A stretch of 64,000 nt of DNA from Tenrec ecaudatus (lineage: Eukaryota > Chordata > Mammalia > Afrosoricida > Tenrecidae), in the NCBI RefSeq assembly GCF_050624435.1, contig NC_134538.1, positions 116,386,437 through 116,450,436 of the forward strand, written 5' to 3'. This document shows, one piece after another, positions 22,557-34,696 of this stretch (positions are counted from its first letter, which is position 1; every line of letters begins with the position of its first letter). The position numbers and the translations under genes are program-made. Under the pieces are notes generated by a model. The model made no database searches. It was not told where the DNA came from and saw nothing but the letters and a program-made list of their open reading frames with translations.

Positions 22557-23965
22557 TTATGTATCTGTAAATTGATAGTTTATTCTACATACATATAATT
22601 TTAAATCACCCTTTTGAACAAATCAGGATTCATTTCAGTAGTGACTAGTTTCAAGAAGGACACTTTTCAATTTACCAGAAGTTTTTTAACTACTCAAATG
22701 TAAGGACATTGAAGAGTCTAATATGACCCTAGGAAATGCCAGCAGTGGGCTTAGCCAGTAATAGGACAGAATGCTGAGGCTAATTCAAAGGAAAAATGCC
22801 TCTGTCATAGCAGCTGCGAACTGCTGTGCTCAGTCTTCACGCCACTGCTTCTCATTGAAACGTAGGATGACTGATGCCAGTAGAAATAGTCATCACTGTT
22901 TAGATGGCAGTGGATAAACTTTCCAGTTAGCAGCCCAAGATCAAGAACATGTTAGAGAATATTACGGTATTTCTCTTGCTGATTAGGCAGTGTTGCTTTA
23001 TAGCCCTGCAGTAAGAGTAAAATCAGAAGCTCACTGGAGGTCATTAAAAGACATATATCAAGATTGGATGGAGATAGGAATGAACCATTTTAAATGCAAG
23101 CTGTCCCAAATAAACACAAAGTCCTAAACCAAATTACTGATGAAAAGAAAAAGAATGATATTCAGGTTTCTTTGTGCAGTCTATGAATAAATTTAAAAGA
23201 GGTTGGACCGTCAAATTTAGAGCACTAAACAAATAATCACTGTTATGATTAAGAGATAAATAAAAATGTCAAATTTTTTTTTTGAAAAAAAAATATTTTT
23301 ATTGGAACTCATCTGAACATCAGATATACCTGGTGTTGGTTAGCAAGAACCGTTTGTACATTTGATATTGATGGTGCCAAACCCAAACAGTGACTGGACA
23401 TGACGGGGAGATGTGGGAAACAAAAACCTGATTTTGGAGAGGAAACTAAAGGCCAGTCAGATTCGGTGAGGATGCAAAACCTGGTACAACAAAATCCTTT
23501 TACAAAATATAAATTTCTTAAGAAACCCTGGAAGGATAATCTGAGGCAGGGCAAGAAATGTCAGATTTTTATCTTCTCTGTTGGACCCATTTAATATAGA
23601 TATACTAGATCAAATTTCAATTGATTAACAGTCTGTCAGAGTCTGTTGCATCTCAGGCCACAGAGAACCCTTATTTATATAATTAACTATTGCCTGAAAA
23701 CTGGTTGTAAGGGGAAAATGTATAAATAAAATCAAGTACTGAGCTTTATCCTGTATGATAACAACAAATGAGTCATTTGATTTCTTCTTTCTAATGACCA
23801 GTTCAGGAAAGAACTAAAATAGTAAATGGATGGTGTGAGTTTGGTAATAGTATAGTACCTAACATCATTTCTCTTGTGATGACTTGCTCCAAACAATAAC
23901 TGGAAATTAAAAACTAAGCAGAATATTTTGTTTTTCACAGAAACTAATGGGCCAGAAAAAGCAAC
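22557..23965. other. Unassigned sequence, repeat poor
   Basis: A T-run facing an A-run near 23272-23300 (followed by TTTTTATTGGAACTCATC) may be an antisense L1 3' end. Otherwise I recognise nothing. Confidence 0.45.
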
Positions 23966-25300
23966 TAAATCAGTGGTGCCTTAGGGTAACAAGGGGGGAG
24001 GTGGGGGACATGGAAGAGGGGGAAGGGGGGAAAGGAAGTGGTGTCAACAAATCCAGGGACAAGGGAACAGCAAGTGATCCAAATCGGTGGTGAGGAGGGT
24101 GTAGGAGGCCTGGTAAGACGAGTTCAAGGGTAATGTAACTGAGAGGAATTACTGTAACCCAAATGAAGGCTGAACATGATAGTAGGACAACGGGAAAGTA
24201 AAAGGAAACAGAGGAAAGAGCTAGAAGGGAAAGGGCATTTGTAGCGGTCTAAATGCACGTAAATATGTAAATATATTTATATATGAAGATGGGGAAATAG
24301 ATCTATGTGCATCTATTTATAGGTTTAGTATAAGGTAGCAGATGGACATTGGGTCTCCACTCAAGTACTCCCTTAGTGCAAGAATGCTTTGTTCTATTAA
24401 GCTGGCCTTCCATGGTGCTCACCTTCCCGACACAATCACTGAAGACAAAGCAAGTGCATAATCAAATGTGGTTAAGAAAGCTGATGGTGCCTGACTTTCG
24501 AAAGATATATAATCTGTGGTCTTAAAGCCTTGAAGGTAAACAAGTGGCCAACCAGCCGAGAAGCAACAAAACCCACATGGAAAAAGCACACCAGCCTGTG
24601 TGATCATGAGGTGTCAAGGGATCAGTTATCAGGCATCAAAGAAAAAACAATCATATCATTGTGAATGGGGGTGTGTGTGGAGTGGAGACCCAAAGCCCAT
24701 CTGTAGTCAAGTGGACATCTCCTTACAGAAATGTCACGGGGAGGAGACGAGACAGTCAGAGTGCAGAGTAACAACCATGAAACATACAACTTTCCTCTAG
24801 TTCCTAAATGCTTTCTCCTGCCACGCCACCCCAATACCCCATGATCCCAATTCTACCTTACCAATCTCTGGATAGACCAGAGATGTACACTGGTACAGAT
24901 AGGAACTGAGAATCCAGGGTGGATGATCCCTTCAGGACCAGTGGTGAGAGTGGCAATACCAGAAGGGTGGAGGGAGGGTGAGGTAGAGAGGGGGAACCAA
25001 TTACAAGGATCTACATATAACTTTCTCCCTAGGGGACGGACAACAGAAAAGTGGGTGAAGGGAGACATCAGGCAGTGTAAGATATGACAAAATAACAATT
25101 TATAAATTATCAAGAGTTCATGGGAGAGGGGGGAACAGGGAGGGGAGGAATGAGGAGCCAATGCCAGGGGCTTACATGGAGAGCAAATGTTTTGAGAATG
25201 ATGAGGGAATGTACAAATGTGCTTTATACAATTGATGTATGTATGGATTATGATAAGAGTTATTTGAGCCCCCAATAAAATGATTGAAAAAAAACAAGGG
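23966..25300 (+). mobile_element. L1 3' region (main family)
   Basis: It is colinear with the blocks at 8.65-9.95 and 57.9-59.6 kb. It ends GAGCCCCCAATAAAATGATTG plus an A-run. The antisense frame at 24853-25341 is a shadow. Confidence 0.75.
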
Positions 25301-25685
25301 GGATGGTTGATAGGGTAATAGATGCTAAGAACAATGGCCACCAGGATGAAGAATGTTCTGGAATTGACGGGGTCAATTATTGCACAATGCTTTTTGATGA
25401 TTTTATTTATATGATAGGTGGATTATATGTCAATAAAACAGTTTAAAAGAAACTACTGTACCCACTTTAAAACAGGGCATACCCATCCTTTTTCTCTATA
25501 AAAGTCAAAGTTCAACAGACCCTGAGGGTCATTAGAAAGTATTTTAATATAAATCCTATTATTAGTAATATAATAATATTATTTTATTATTTAATATAAA
25601 TCTGTGACAGTGATACTTCATTATACCCAATATTACCAAGTACAATTTTAATAGTGAAAATATAAATAAAAATATGTTAGATAAA
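25301..25685. other. Unassigned AT-rich sequence
   Basis: Nothing recognisable. Confidence 0.5.
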
Positions 25686-25918
25686 AGATCAGAAAGTGCT
25701 ATGACAAAATAATAATTTATAAATTATCAAGGGCTTATAAGGGGGGAGCGGGGAAGGAGAGGAAAAAATGAGGAGCTGATGCCAGGGGCTTAAGTGGAGA
25801 GCAAATATTTTGAGAATGATAAGGGAAATGAATGTACAAATGTGCTTTACACAATTGATGTATGTATAGATTGTGATGAGTTTTATGAGCCCCCAATAAA
25901 ATGATTTTTTTAATTGGA
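25686..25918 (+). mobile_element. L1 3' end, 5' truncated
   Basis: This is the last 230 bases of the main L1 family, ending GAGCCCCCAATAAAATGATT plus T/A. It is nearly identical in layout to the end of the copy 600 bases upstream. Confidence 0.85.
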
Positions 25919-26732
25919 AAGTGCATAGTTTCTCTAAGCTGCTACACAGCAAAACAACAACAACAACTTTATTGCCAGAATTGGTGTGGGTAAATAATAA
26001 AAACTGGAAAGAGACCATTTTTTATTATCATTATTTATTATTTCATTTGGGTGAATATATTGTCAATCACTACAAAAGTTGTGAAGTTTACCCTACTTTC
26101 AAGCTAAAACCTTGGTTTTCCACAATTACATGGTGAGTGGCAGCAGATATGAGATTCATGGGTCTGGGATAGGAGACTTTGTTACTCATTGAGCCAAAAA
26201 GCAAAATTCTCACTCTTGTTAGGAACTGAACAGAAATGTGTTTTATCGAGTTGAGCAACAACATGTGAAAGTAGAAAGGTGCTGGATGCGAGACATAAGT
26301 GAGTTTTGTAACAAGTCTAGCATGACCATCACAGTGTTTGAGTGTCAGTTGATTACATAATTCTTAGAGATAGGTGGTGCAAGCACCTTTGGATAACATC
26401 TCCATCACATCTCCTTGGATCATTCTTTAAAAGTATTTGCAGAGAACAAAAACAGCTACACAGTTTAGCTCTCTTCTTTGTTTGCCTGTGAGCAATCCAA
26501 GTGAACCCACTGCTGTGAACTCCAACCAAACACCTTTAGTTTGAAAGTCTGGTAGCACGTTTTCCTTTTTTCAACAAGTCCCCTGAAGGGCATTGATGAC
26601 CACAATGGAATAGTCTTTCTTCTACAAGGACTCTGTCTCCTCTCCTCAAGGGACTTCAATTGGGTTTTGGTAAAATTATATTTCCTCATATAGGCAAGCT
26701 TTTAAGCCTCATTTTCATAGTGAATTGATAGC
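25919..26732. other. Unassigned sequence
   Basis: Contains a short (CAA)n run near 25951-25967. No gene is recognised. Confidence 0.5.
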
Positions 26733-27266
26733 TGTGGTAGATATATAATCGTTTTTCAATTTGACGATTATTATGAATGTTGGGGTGGAGTCTAGCTTGT
26801 CAATTAGATCATAGCCAATGAGGTCTCTGTGTGGGCAATGCCTTCTGAGAATTCTGGGAAATCCGCTTTTTCCTCCTTGGAGGTGGCAGACTCTCTGCTC
26901 ACACCCTGGGAGACATAGCAGCTGACAAGACACATGGAGCCTCTCACAAGACACATGATGCAGCCCTGGGTGCTGGAGAAGCCACGCATAGACCCCTGCC
27001 AGCGCTGAGATGTTTCCAATGACACTGAATCCAAAGACTTTCTACCCACTGGCCTGTGATCTTCTATATTCGGTATCATTGCATGTGTTTCGTGAGTCTG
27101 AAGAGGACTTTATCGGTCATATGGGCTACTATCAGACTTTTGGACTTGATCTGGAACTGGTCTGGGATGTTTTCTCAATGTTCCATTTCTTTTGTATATA
27201 AATCTTTTTCTTCTACACATATGTGTGTCCATGGATTTGTTTCTCTAGTCTGCCCAGACTGACACA
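26733..27266 (+). mobile_element. ERVL/MaLR-type LTR (group B)
   Basis: Runs from TGTGGTAGATATATAATC to CTAGTCTGCCCAGACTGACACA (TG...CA). A TATA-like GTATATAAATC lies about 75 bases from the 3' end. The flanking pentamers ATAGC and TTAGG agree at only three of five positions. Confidence 0.8.
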
Positions 27267-27844
27267 TTAGGGTTACTGCAGCAGAAGAGGCCACATTGGA
27301 GGAACAAATTCAGGCAAAGCTCAAGCAAGGAGGCAACATAGAACATTCTGGGAATAAAGAGTTTTCAATGAAAAATACCTTGAATTTGCACAAGAAATCA
27401 CTTAAGCTGATGATCACAAATTATATATCTCCTCAAGATACATACTTCTCTGTACAGTAAGGAGGGGTTCTATTTTGGTTATTAGCTTTAGACAAACATT
27501 TTATAAGGCATTTAAGTCATCTTATAATATTAAAAATGATTGATCCAGTCTTCAATATAGAGCAGACTAAAAGTATCTAAAAATCAGATATAGGAGGTAC
27601 TGAATGCAACCAAAAAAGCTTTCAGGTGAACTTTTCTCATGTCTTGTCCTATTTTCCCTTTGTTTATCCAAACACAGCAAGAAGGACTGGCAATAACACA
27701 AACTCCTCCTTTGGGGCAAGCAAAAGCCTAACACAACCTTCGCATGATTCTGGGGATGTTCTCCATGCTGCTCTTCCATGTCCATTATCGTCGGCCTTGG
27801 AGCCAGGGTGGCAGACACATTTTGGAAAGACTTTTCACATTGAG
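27267..27844. other. Unassigned sequence between two group B LTRs
   Basis: This 578-base gap between two LTRs in the same orientation shows no retroviral motif. The two LTRs are also clearly diverged, so they are probably not the ends of one provirus. A 167-codon minus frame (27567-28070) overlaps here and the LTR, with no family signature. Confidence 0.5.
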
Positions 27845-28389
27845 TGTGGTAGTTATATAATCGTTTGTCAATTTGAGAGATTATGAGTGAAGGGGTGGAA
27901 TCTAGTCTGCCAATTGGGTCATAGTCAATGAGACCTCTGTATGGGCATGGCCTTTTCCTGGGAATTCTTGGAACTCTGGAATTTCCTCCTTGGAGGCCAG
28001 AGATACTTCTCTCTTTCTGCTCACTCCCTGTGAGACACCCTGTGGAAAAGACACATGGAGTGAGGCTCATGGAGCCAGACCTCTGGAGTCAGAGAAGCCA
28101 CATGGAAAGTCCTGCCACTGCTGAGATGCTTACAATGCCACTGGGTCTGTAAAACCCCACCCACTGGCCTGTGATCTTCCTGCATTTGGCATCATTGCAT
28201 GTGTTGTGTGAGTCTGAAGAGCACTTTATAGATTGGTATCAGACATATGGGCTCATATCGGACTTATGGATTTGATCTGGATTGGGCTGGAATGTTTTCT
28301 CAATGTTCAATTGCTCTTGTATATAAATCCCTTTCTTATAAACATGTGTGTCCATGGGTTTGCTTCTCTAGTCTACCCGGACTAACACA
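27845..28389 (+). mobile_element. Solo LTR, ERVL/MaLR type (group B)
   Basis: Runs from TGTGGTAGTTATATAATCG to CTAGTCTACCCGGACTAACACA. It is flanked by TTGAG and CTGAG, a 5-bp duplication with one mismatch. Confidence 0.85.
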
Positions 28390-28517
28390 CTGAGGAATAC
28401 AGGGGTTTGAAGGAACATCCATTCAGGTTTGTCATAAGGGGACATAAGGGCTCTCTTATTCATAATAAGAATCTTTAGATCACGGGCCCAGTATACTTTC
28501 ATTGTACGTCTGCTTAC

Positions 28518-28700
28518 TACTCACTACCATGGAGAGATCCCGACTCTTGGCGACCCTTTGGAACGGGGAAGAACTGCTCTGTGGGTTTTGGAGACTGCGG
28601 CTCTTTGAGGGAAGAGGCAGCTTCATTGTCCTCCCTCGGAGCAGCCGATGGGTTTTAACTGCTGACCCGTGGTGAGCAGTCCAGTGTAGAGCCACTACAC
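28518..28700 (-). mobile_element. AfroSINE, antisense, GC-rich
   Basis: CCCGACTCTTGGCGACCC (tail), GGGTTTTAACTGCTGACCCG (B-box region) and AGAGCCACTACACCGCTGGAG (A-box region) mark the copy. Its several remaining CpGs suggest a younger insertion. Confidence 0.85.
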
Positions 28701-29559
28701 CGCTGGAGTGGCTGCTCGAAGGAACGCTGAAATGGCCTAATGCACATTGACCCATCATTTCCAGTCACTCGAGTGACGTCCTCCACAGCTACCGCACGGG
28801 ACGGGGCTGCTGTGCGTTGAAACTCACTTGGTGGTAGTTCACAACAGCCATATGACCTTGTAATAGTAAAAGTTGTATGAATATTAAAAACACGTTGTCA
28901 TTGTGCATTTTTGCATAATTCATGTTTGGGCCAACAAGGAAATAGAAAATTCAACAGATTATGAAAATATTTCAATTTAATAGTTATGTACAGTGCACTG
29001 ACTGATTTAATGGCTTTTACCAAAGTTAACAGTGGTCTTCCTTATTTTAAAGTCAATGATCAGTCCTTTGCGTACCCCTGAATATACCTCTAAGTAGCAT
29101 CTGAAAGGTGACTATCCTGCAATTCCGAAACACTTCCTTATCCTGATTTCCAAACATCACAGTATCTTCATTTTTTCCTCCCTATCTCATCTGCAAGTAG
29201 CCTGACTTATCTTTTTCCTAGAAAGAGGTAATGCTTTTGTTTATACACAACATTTATATCTCTGTTCTAAACTACTTTACTCATATGCCCAAACTCTAAT
29301 TTTGATGTGGTAGGATACCGATTTTAGTGTTCTTTTCTGTCTAGTAATTTTCTGGTTGATCTTACCCAATCCTATAAATGATAATCTGATTCGTGTTACA
29401 ATTAACCAAATTACAAATTCCAACTGAGGACCCTGTCCAGATTTCAGTGCTCAGATGCCTAAGTCTTTTAAAATACTTCTATTAGGATGGGCAACCCATC
29501 ATCTAACCTGTGGCAGGATCCGTGCTCCTCAGATGTTGAATGAGCATGCAAATTCAACA
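28701..29559. other. Unassigned sequence
   Basis: A possible remnant of a SINE lies at 28770-28860 (TCGAGTGACG...CACTTGGTGGTAG). The rest is unassigned AT-rich DNA. Confidence 0.45.
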
Positions 29560-30276
29560 TGCCCCAAAGATACACCTTCGTGTCCTCCATCTTTCCATGA
29601 CTACTTTCTCCTCTAGAACTTCTTATCTCCGCAGCACAAACATCTATTCATTCAGTCAGGCCCTAACATTGGATCTCATTTTTGGATTCTCTTTTTCTAT
29701 TTCTGTCACAATTAGTAGGTTTTACCAGCTTTACCCTGGTTGCACGGTTCTTACAAGGTGAGCTGCTGTCTTAAAAGTCAGCAGTTCCAAACCACCAGCA
29801 GCTCTTTGGGAGAAAGAGTGGGCTTTCTGCTCCCTACAGACACGGTCCTGGAACTCACAGTGGGCAGTGCTACCATGTCCTGCGGGGTCACTGGGAGCCG
29901 GCGTCAACGTGGTGGCAGGGAGTTTGGTTCTTAAGAGTGACCAGCTTTACTCCAATATCAATCTGGCATTGAATTCAGACTCACAACTAGAATACACCTT
30001 TCCCCTCACTATTATCGTTTTCTACCTACTTTCCTACATCAATTTCTTAAAATCGTCCACCCTTGCCTCAGTGTGGTTCATTCCTACATGGCCACAGTGA
30101 CCCTTTTAAAATGGCTTTAAATCTCTCCATGATCAAAATTCATCCAGAGACTTCCTTTCCTACAGAGTAAAACCTCACTCCTTACAGCGGAGTGTAAAAG
30201 GTAGCTTCTCCTTGTTTCTCAGCTCTCTCCTGTGCTAGGGTCCCCCTACCTTACTTTTACTCACCATCCCCTAGAA
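29560..30276 (+). mobile_element. L2-like LINE fragment, interrupted by AfroSINE
   Basis: CAGTGACCCTTTTAAAATGG and TACAGAGTAAAACCTCACTCC (about 30097-30180) resemble the 3' part of an ancient L2-type LINE. Sequence before the SINE (29560-29732) could belong to it. Recognition is weak. Confidence 0.4.
29733..29932 (+). mobile_element. AfroSINE
   Basis: AAGTCAGCAGTTCCAAACCACC (B-box region, longer than the box) and TGCGGGGTCACTGGGAGCC (tail region) identify the copy. The first part is diverged. Confidence 0.8.
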
Positions 30277-30491
30277 CGGGATTCGGCAAACTGCAGCTTG
30301 CGAGCCACATGTGGTTCCTTCTGTACACACATGTGGCTCTGAAGTAAAGTTGAAACATGTTAAAGGATATTATTCAATTAATGGTGATTTATTTGTTTGT
30401 GAACATATATCGATGGCTCTCAAATAATTTTTCAATTGTTGCGAGGGACAGGACAGGACGGACTCTTGTCTTGAAAGTTTACCAGCTCCTG
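30277..30491. mobile_element. Non-autonomous hAT element (MITE)
   Basis: Terminal inverted repeats: CGGGATTCGGCAAACT on the left against CAGGAGCTGGTAAACT (reverse complement of the right end), 11 of 16 identical. The flanking octamers CCCTAGAA (30269-30276) and CTCTAAAA (30492-30499) agree at six of eight positions, and the first fits the hAT preference for a central CTAG. The inside carries paired CACATGTGG segments and no coding sequence. Confidence 0.75.
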
Positions 30492-31160
30492 CTCTAAAAG
30501 ACCAGAGGCCTCCGGGAGATTGTGCCTCCTCCGTTTCAAGGCAGGACTCTACTATTTGAAGGCAGCTACGGTTGTTCAGAAAATTGCAAATATGTTGCTG
30601 TAGGTATAAGCTTGACATCAAATTCAAGGGAAGCTTTGGAGGGCAAGGCAGGGTGCTGCACTTCAAAAGATGCTCAGGGTGTCCTCATTGTTTGAAAATG
30701 ACAACCGAGACAAGCTCAGGTGTTTGGGATTCATGAGGCAATCCAGTTTCAGAAGACTGACCAACATATGGAAAATGACAATGAAGAAATAATGTCTCTA
30801 AATGACAAGGTAATCGAGCTGTTAAATTAATCATTCTAGAATTCGTCTAGAACCTGTTTTAATACACATGAAATATGTGTCTCTATAGACTACAGAATGT
30901 TTTTGTTTTGTTTTTCTACAACTTGAGACAGAAAGCATCCCCATGGTTATATTACATATTCTACTTCTCTTTTGTTATTTTCTTTCTAATATTTTTCTCA
31001 TAATTATGATGTGTTTGTCTGTGTGTGTGTGTGTGTGTGTATGTGTGTGACCCAGGACGATGTCTGGTCATAGTAAGTGCTCAGTAAATATTTTAAAAAT
31101 TAATCAATAAATAAGAAGAAAAATGAGTAAAACCAAAAACTATCTTTAAGGAGCTTATAA
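30492..31160. other. Unassigned sequence with (GT)n
   Basis: A GT run with one A interruption lies at 31021-31049. GTAAGTGCTCAGTAAATATTTT (31074-31095) resembles the end of a MIR or L2 element. Confidence 0.5.
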
Positions 31161-31161
31161 C

Positions 31162-31400
31162 ATGTTGTTGTTTTAGGTTGTAACTCACAGTGGCTCTATC
31201 TATGTACAAGAGAATGAAACACCCCCAATCTTGTGCCATCCTCACAATCATTCTTACACTTGAACCCTTTGTTGAAGCCACTGTGTCAATCTGTCTTGTC
31301 AAAGGCCTTCCTCTTTGGGGCTGCCCCTGTACTTTTATGAGCATGATGCCTTTCTCCATAGACTTGTGTCTCCTGACAATGTGCCCCAAGTAAAACAAAT
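31162..31400 (-). mobile_element. RTE/BovB LINE 3' tail, antisense
   Basis: GTTGTTGTTTTAGGTTGTAACTC is followed by TGTGCCATCCTCACAATC and TCAAAGGCCTTCCTCTTTGG, in the order of the RTE 3' end read backwards. It is 5' truncated. Confidence 0.75.
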
Positions 31401-31477
31401 TTGAAATCCATATACCTTCAAACATAGAATAAGTATAATAATCCTTTGATATATGTTAATCATCTCTTGATGGTATG

Positions 31478-31977
31478 TGTGTTAGTGTGGGTAGACTAGA
31501 GAAACAAATCCATGGGCACACATATGTGTATAAGAAAGAGATTTATATACAAGAGCAATTGAACATTGATAAAACATCCCAGCCCAGTCCATATCAAGTC
31601 CATAAATTCAATATTAGCCCATATGTCCAATCCCAATCTATTAAGTCCTCTTCAGACTCATGAAACACATGCCGAATATAGAAGATCACAGTCCAGTGGG
31701 TAGAAAATTTTCGGATCCAGGGTCATTGGAAACATCTCAGTGCTGGCAGGGGTCTCTGCATCAGGGTGGGTCCATGTGTCTTGTCAGATGCTATGGCTCC
31801 CAGGGTGTGGGCAGAGAGTCACCCACCTCCTAGGAGGAAAATTAAGCAATTCCCAGAATCCTTATGGGAAGGCCGTGCCCACACAGAGATCTCATTGGCC
31901 ATATCCTGATTAACAGCCTAGACTCCACCCCTACACTCTTAATCCTCAAATTGACACTAGATTATATAACTACCTCA
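31478..31977 (-). mobile_element. Solo LTR, ERVL/MaLR type (group B), antisense
   Basis: Runs from TGTGTTAGTGTGGGTAGAC to ATATAACTACCTCA, with flanking pentamers GTATG and GTATA (four of five). It is the cleanest group B copy and a good reference for the others. Confidence 0.85.
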
Positions 31978-32447
31978 GTATATTTACCATGCGGAGAATT
32001 AGGAATGTTATAGAAATAGAAAGATTCAATTAAGAAAATACTTTCCAATCTCAGAAATTGGTAAAAGCTTTATGAAAGAGACCTTGAAGAATGTATACCG
32101 TTTAACAGGACTCAGACCCTGAAAGCAAATCATATCCAAGCAATGGGGTGCAAACTTGACGAGAAGGGATGACACATGTTCGGCTTCCAGAGGACTGGAT
32201 TCTATTATCAGGAATCAGGTTGCCATAGGAACTGAAAGGTGAGAAAAGACTAGGTGCACCAGGATACTAAGGCTAAAATATGAAAATTGATAAGCAATAT
32301 ATGATAAAACATTGATGCTTTGGTAAATGATCAAAATGCAGGAACTCAGCTCGTGATTTCTGTAGGAAAACATCAAAGCTTATTTGAAGCTGGCCTGCTT
32401 AGGTTTTGAACAATTCCGGCACACACCTGCTCTGGGCATGGGTGGTC
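31978..32447. other. Unassigned sequence
   Basis: Nothing recognisable. Confidence 0.5.
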
Positions 32448-32660
32448 TGGAGGAGTCCTGGTGGTGCAGCGGGTGACACATTGGGCCACGAACCACAGGT
32501 CAGCAACGCGAACTCACCAGTCACTCTTGGGGGAAAGATGAGGCTTTCCACTTCTCCAAAGATTTGCAGCCTCCCAAACCCAAAGAGGTCGTTTTGCTCT
32601 GTCCTGTAGGATCCTGCTGAGTCAGAATTGGCTTAATGCCAATAGTTTGGGTTTGAGTTT
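32448..32660 (+). mobile_element. AfroSINE
   Basis: GGAGTCCTGGTGGTGCAGCG at the start (the canonical SINE head) and AGGATCCTGCTGAGTCAGAA in the tail. Confidence 0.9.
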
Positions 32661-32824
32661 AAGGTGATCTGGACTTAGAGATGGAACCAAAGCTCAGTGG
32701 GTACAAGCATATAACTGTACAATTTCATGGTAATTCATATTCCAAAATAGTGAGACAAGATTCAAATTAGAATTCTACTGTTAGCATGGTAAATTTCCCC
32801 AAGTAGCAAAAACACTCAATATTG

Positions 32825-33184
32825 GGATTGCTTGGAGTCCCTGATTGGAACAAATTTGTTAAGTGCTGGACGGCTAAGCAAAGTTGGTGCAAACCCACCA
32901 GAGGCCGCTTGCGTACAGCTTGCCTATCTGCTTTAGGACAGCAGCACTCACCGCCCTACCGTGGGGTCGCCTCCGCCCCAGAGAGCATCTACAGGCCAGA
33001 GTGTACCTGCCCTGCAGGGTCCTGGGCCAGAGCTCCTCCCAGCAGGCAGCCTCGCCGTACTCCCTCAGAGCAGCCCTGCTTTTGGAATGGCTGGCCTTGC
33101 TGTGACAGCAGTCCGACTTATAACCCACGATGTGACCATGCTCTTCTCTGGGGAAGGGTGGACTGCCTTGGAAACCCTTTGAGC
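32825..33184. mobile_element. Degenerate AfroSINE with an internal, partly inverted insertion
   Basis: A plus SINE head and body lie at about 32830-32915 (TTAAGTGCTGGACGGCTAAG, then AAACCCACCAGAGG). What looks like its continuation (ACTGCCTTGGAAACCC) appears at 33161-33176. Between them is GC-rich DNA whose end (CAGTCCGACTTATAACCCAC, 33108-33127) looks like an antisense SINE head. Several overlapping frames exist here only because the sequence is GC rich. Confidence 0.5.
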
Positions 33185-33186
33185 TG

Positions 33187-33737
33187 TGGGGTAGTTAGAT
33201 TTTATGTCAAGACCTTCCCAGTGTGTGATACAGCATGGTGTAGTTAGCTCCATTATGGACTCTTCTATGAAGTAGGCAAGCAATTGTGGAAAGAATAGAG
33301 TCGTGTGGTCACAGTCTGGTCACAGCCCTTATATAATTGACAGAGGTTTGCATGGGGTGTGGCCAACTGTTGGTATGGATTGAGATTGTGTGGAAGCTAG
33401 TTCATTTCTATCGCTGGATCTGGATCTTCCATCTCGTTTGTAAACATCCTGTTCTATTGCCTGTAGATCCCAGGAGCCATCTATAGGCTGCCAACCTCGG
33501 ATTCATTCATCTCTGCAGCCACCAGCCTGTTGTCTTCCTGCTTCCAGTTCATAAGCCACTGTAGCTACACAAGACTTGAGAAGTCTCCTGCTTGCTTCTG
33601 ACCCATCGACTGAAACTGGGCTGGACTTGACCACTTTTACACCTGTGTGAGTCCTTTCTTGATATAAATCTCTTTCTATATCCATGCTCATACAAGCACC
33701 TCTGGTTTTACTTTTCTAAAGAACCAGTTTTAATCTA
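33187..33737 (+). mobile_element. ERVL/MaLR-type LTR (group C)
   Basis: Begins TGGGGTAGTTAGATTTTATG, carries TTGATATAAATCTCTTTC (a TATA-like region typical of this LTR type) and ends near TCTAAAGAACCAGTTTTAATC. A second group C copy lies at 56.0 kb. Ends are approximate. Confidence 0.7.
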
Positions 33738-34024
33738 GATACTTGTGGTCATCATAAATTGGAATTGCGTCAACACAACTAACAATAAGAACTCTATGAC
33801 GGCTGGTGTTCCAAATGGCATTTCTGCCCGAAGTCTTCCTGTGCTCTGCTTCCCCTGCCGAAGGCTGACTCTGTTATGACAATCTGGTCATGACATTGCC
33901 TTGCTCTTCAAGAAAAACACTATTGTAGCAAATGAGACCCTTTACGGACTTGCCCGTGTATCTAACTCTTACTTCATTTCCTGCCACTCCCACAAACATC
34001 CTGATCTTTACCAAAACCCAAATG

Positions 34025-34155
34025 AAAAAGCCTCCGAACTCACTGCTGTGGATTCAATTATGACTCAGAGTGATCCTATAGGACAGCGGAGAATTGCACC
34101 TGTGGGTTTCTGAGAGCACAAGTCTTCAAAGGAGCAGAAAACCTCCTCTGTATTC
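34025..34155 (-). mobile_element. AfroSINE 3' part, antisense
   Basis: TTATGACTCAGAGTGATCCTATAGGACAG in outline matches the reverse of the SINE tail; the 5' half is absent. Confidence 0.75.
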
Positions 34156-34424
34156 CACAGAGTATTTGGATTTTTTTTTCAAACTGTTGACGTTGAGGTT
34201 ATATGCAGCCCACAAGCCACAAGAAGAGTTTTGCACTAGGCTTAAATTTTCAAATTGTTATGGTACTTCACAACTGAAACATCCACTCTGTTTGAAAAGA
34301 TTCTCTCCTTCCTCGCCCCTGTCATCCATTTCACAAAATCCTACCTACGCGTTCTTCCAATCCTCACGAAAACATCACCGCCTGTCATGGCCTGCCTCCA
34401 GATGCTCCATTTTCATAGTCCGAA

Positions 34425-34630
34425 GGCGTCTGGTGGCATTGTGGGTCATGCATTGGGTTGCTAACTACAAGGTCAGCAGTTTGAAACCACCGACTCCTCT
34501 GGGGGAGGTAGATGAGACTTTCTACTCCTACAAAAAGTGACAGTCTTGGAAACCCACAGGGATAGGGCTAGTTCTACTCTGACCGACAGGACAACTAGGA
34601 GTCAGGATTGATTCGATGGCAGTAAGCATG
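34425..34630 (+). mobile_element. AfroSINE
   Basis: GGGTTGCTAACTACAAGGTC, then CTTGGAAACCCACAGGGA and GATTGATTCGATGGCAGTA: head, body and tail in order. Confidence 0.9.
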
Positions 34631-34696
34631 CAACTTCAACATATGTCCACGAAAGGGTAACGAGCTGTTCTCTTTGCTCTGGTTGCTTTTCTATAC

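Noticed and set aside
24853..25341. 162-codon minus frame
   Set aside because: Antisense to the L1 3' UTR. Equivalent frames recur wherever this repeat occurs (25.7 and 59.4 kb).
27567..28070. 167-codon minus frame
   Set aside because: Half lies antisense in a group B LTR. No domain or family signature.
32822..33247. Several overlapping frames (141 codons and less)
   Set aside because: The stretch is GC-rich, degenerate SINE DNA in which stops are rare on both strands.
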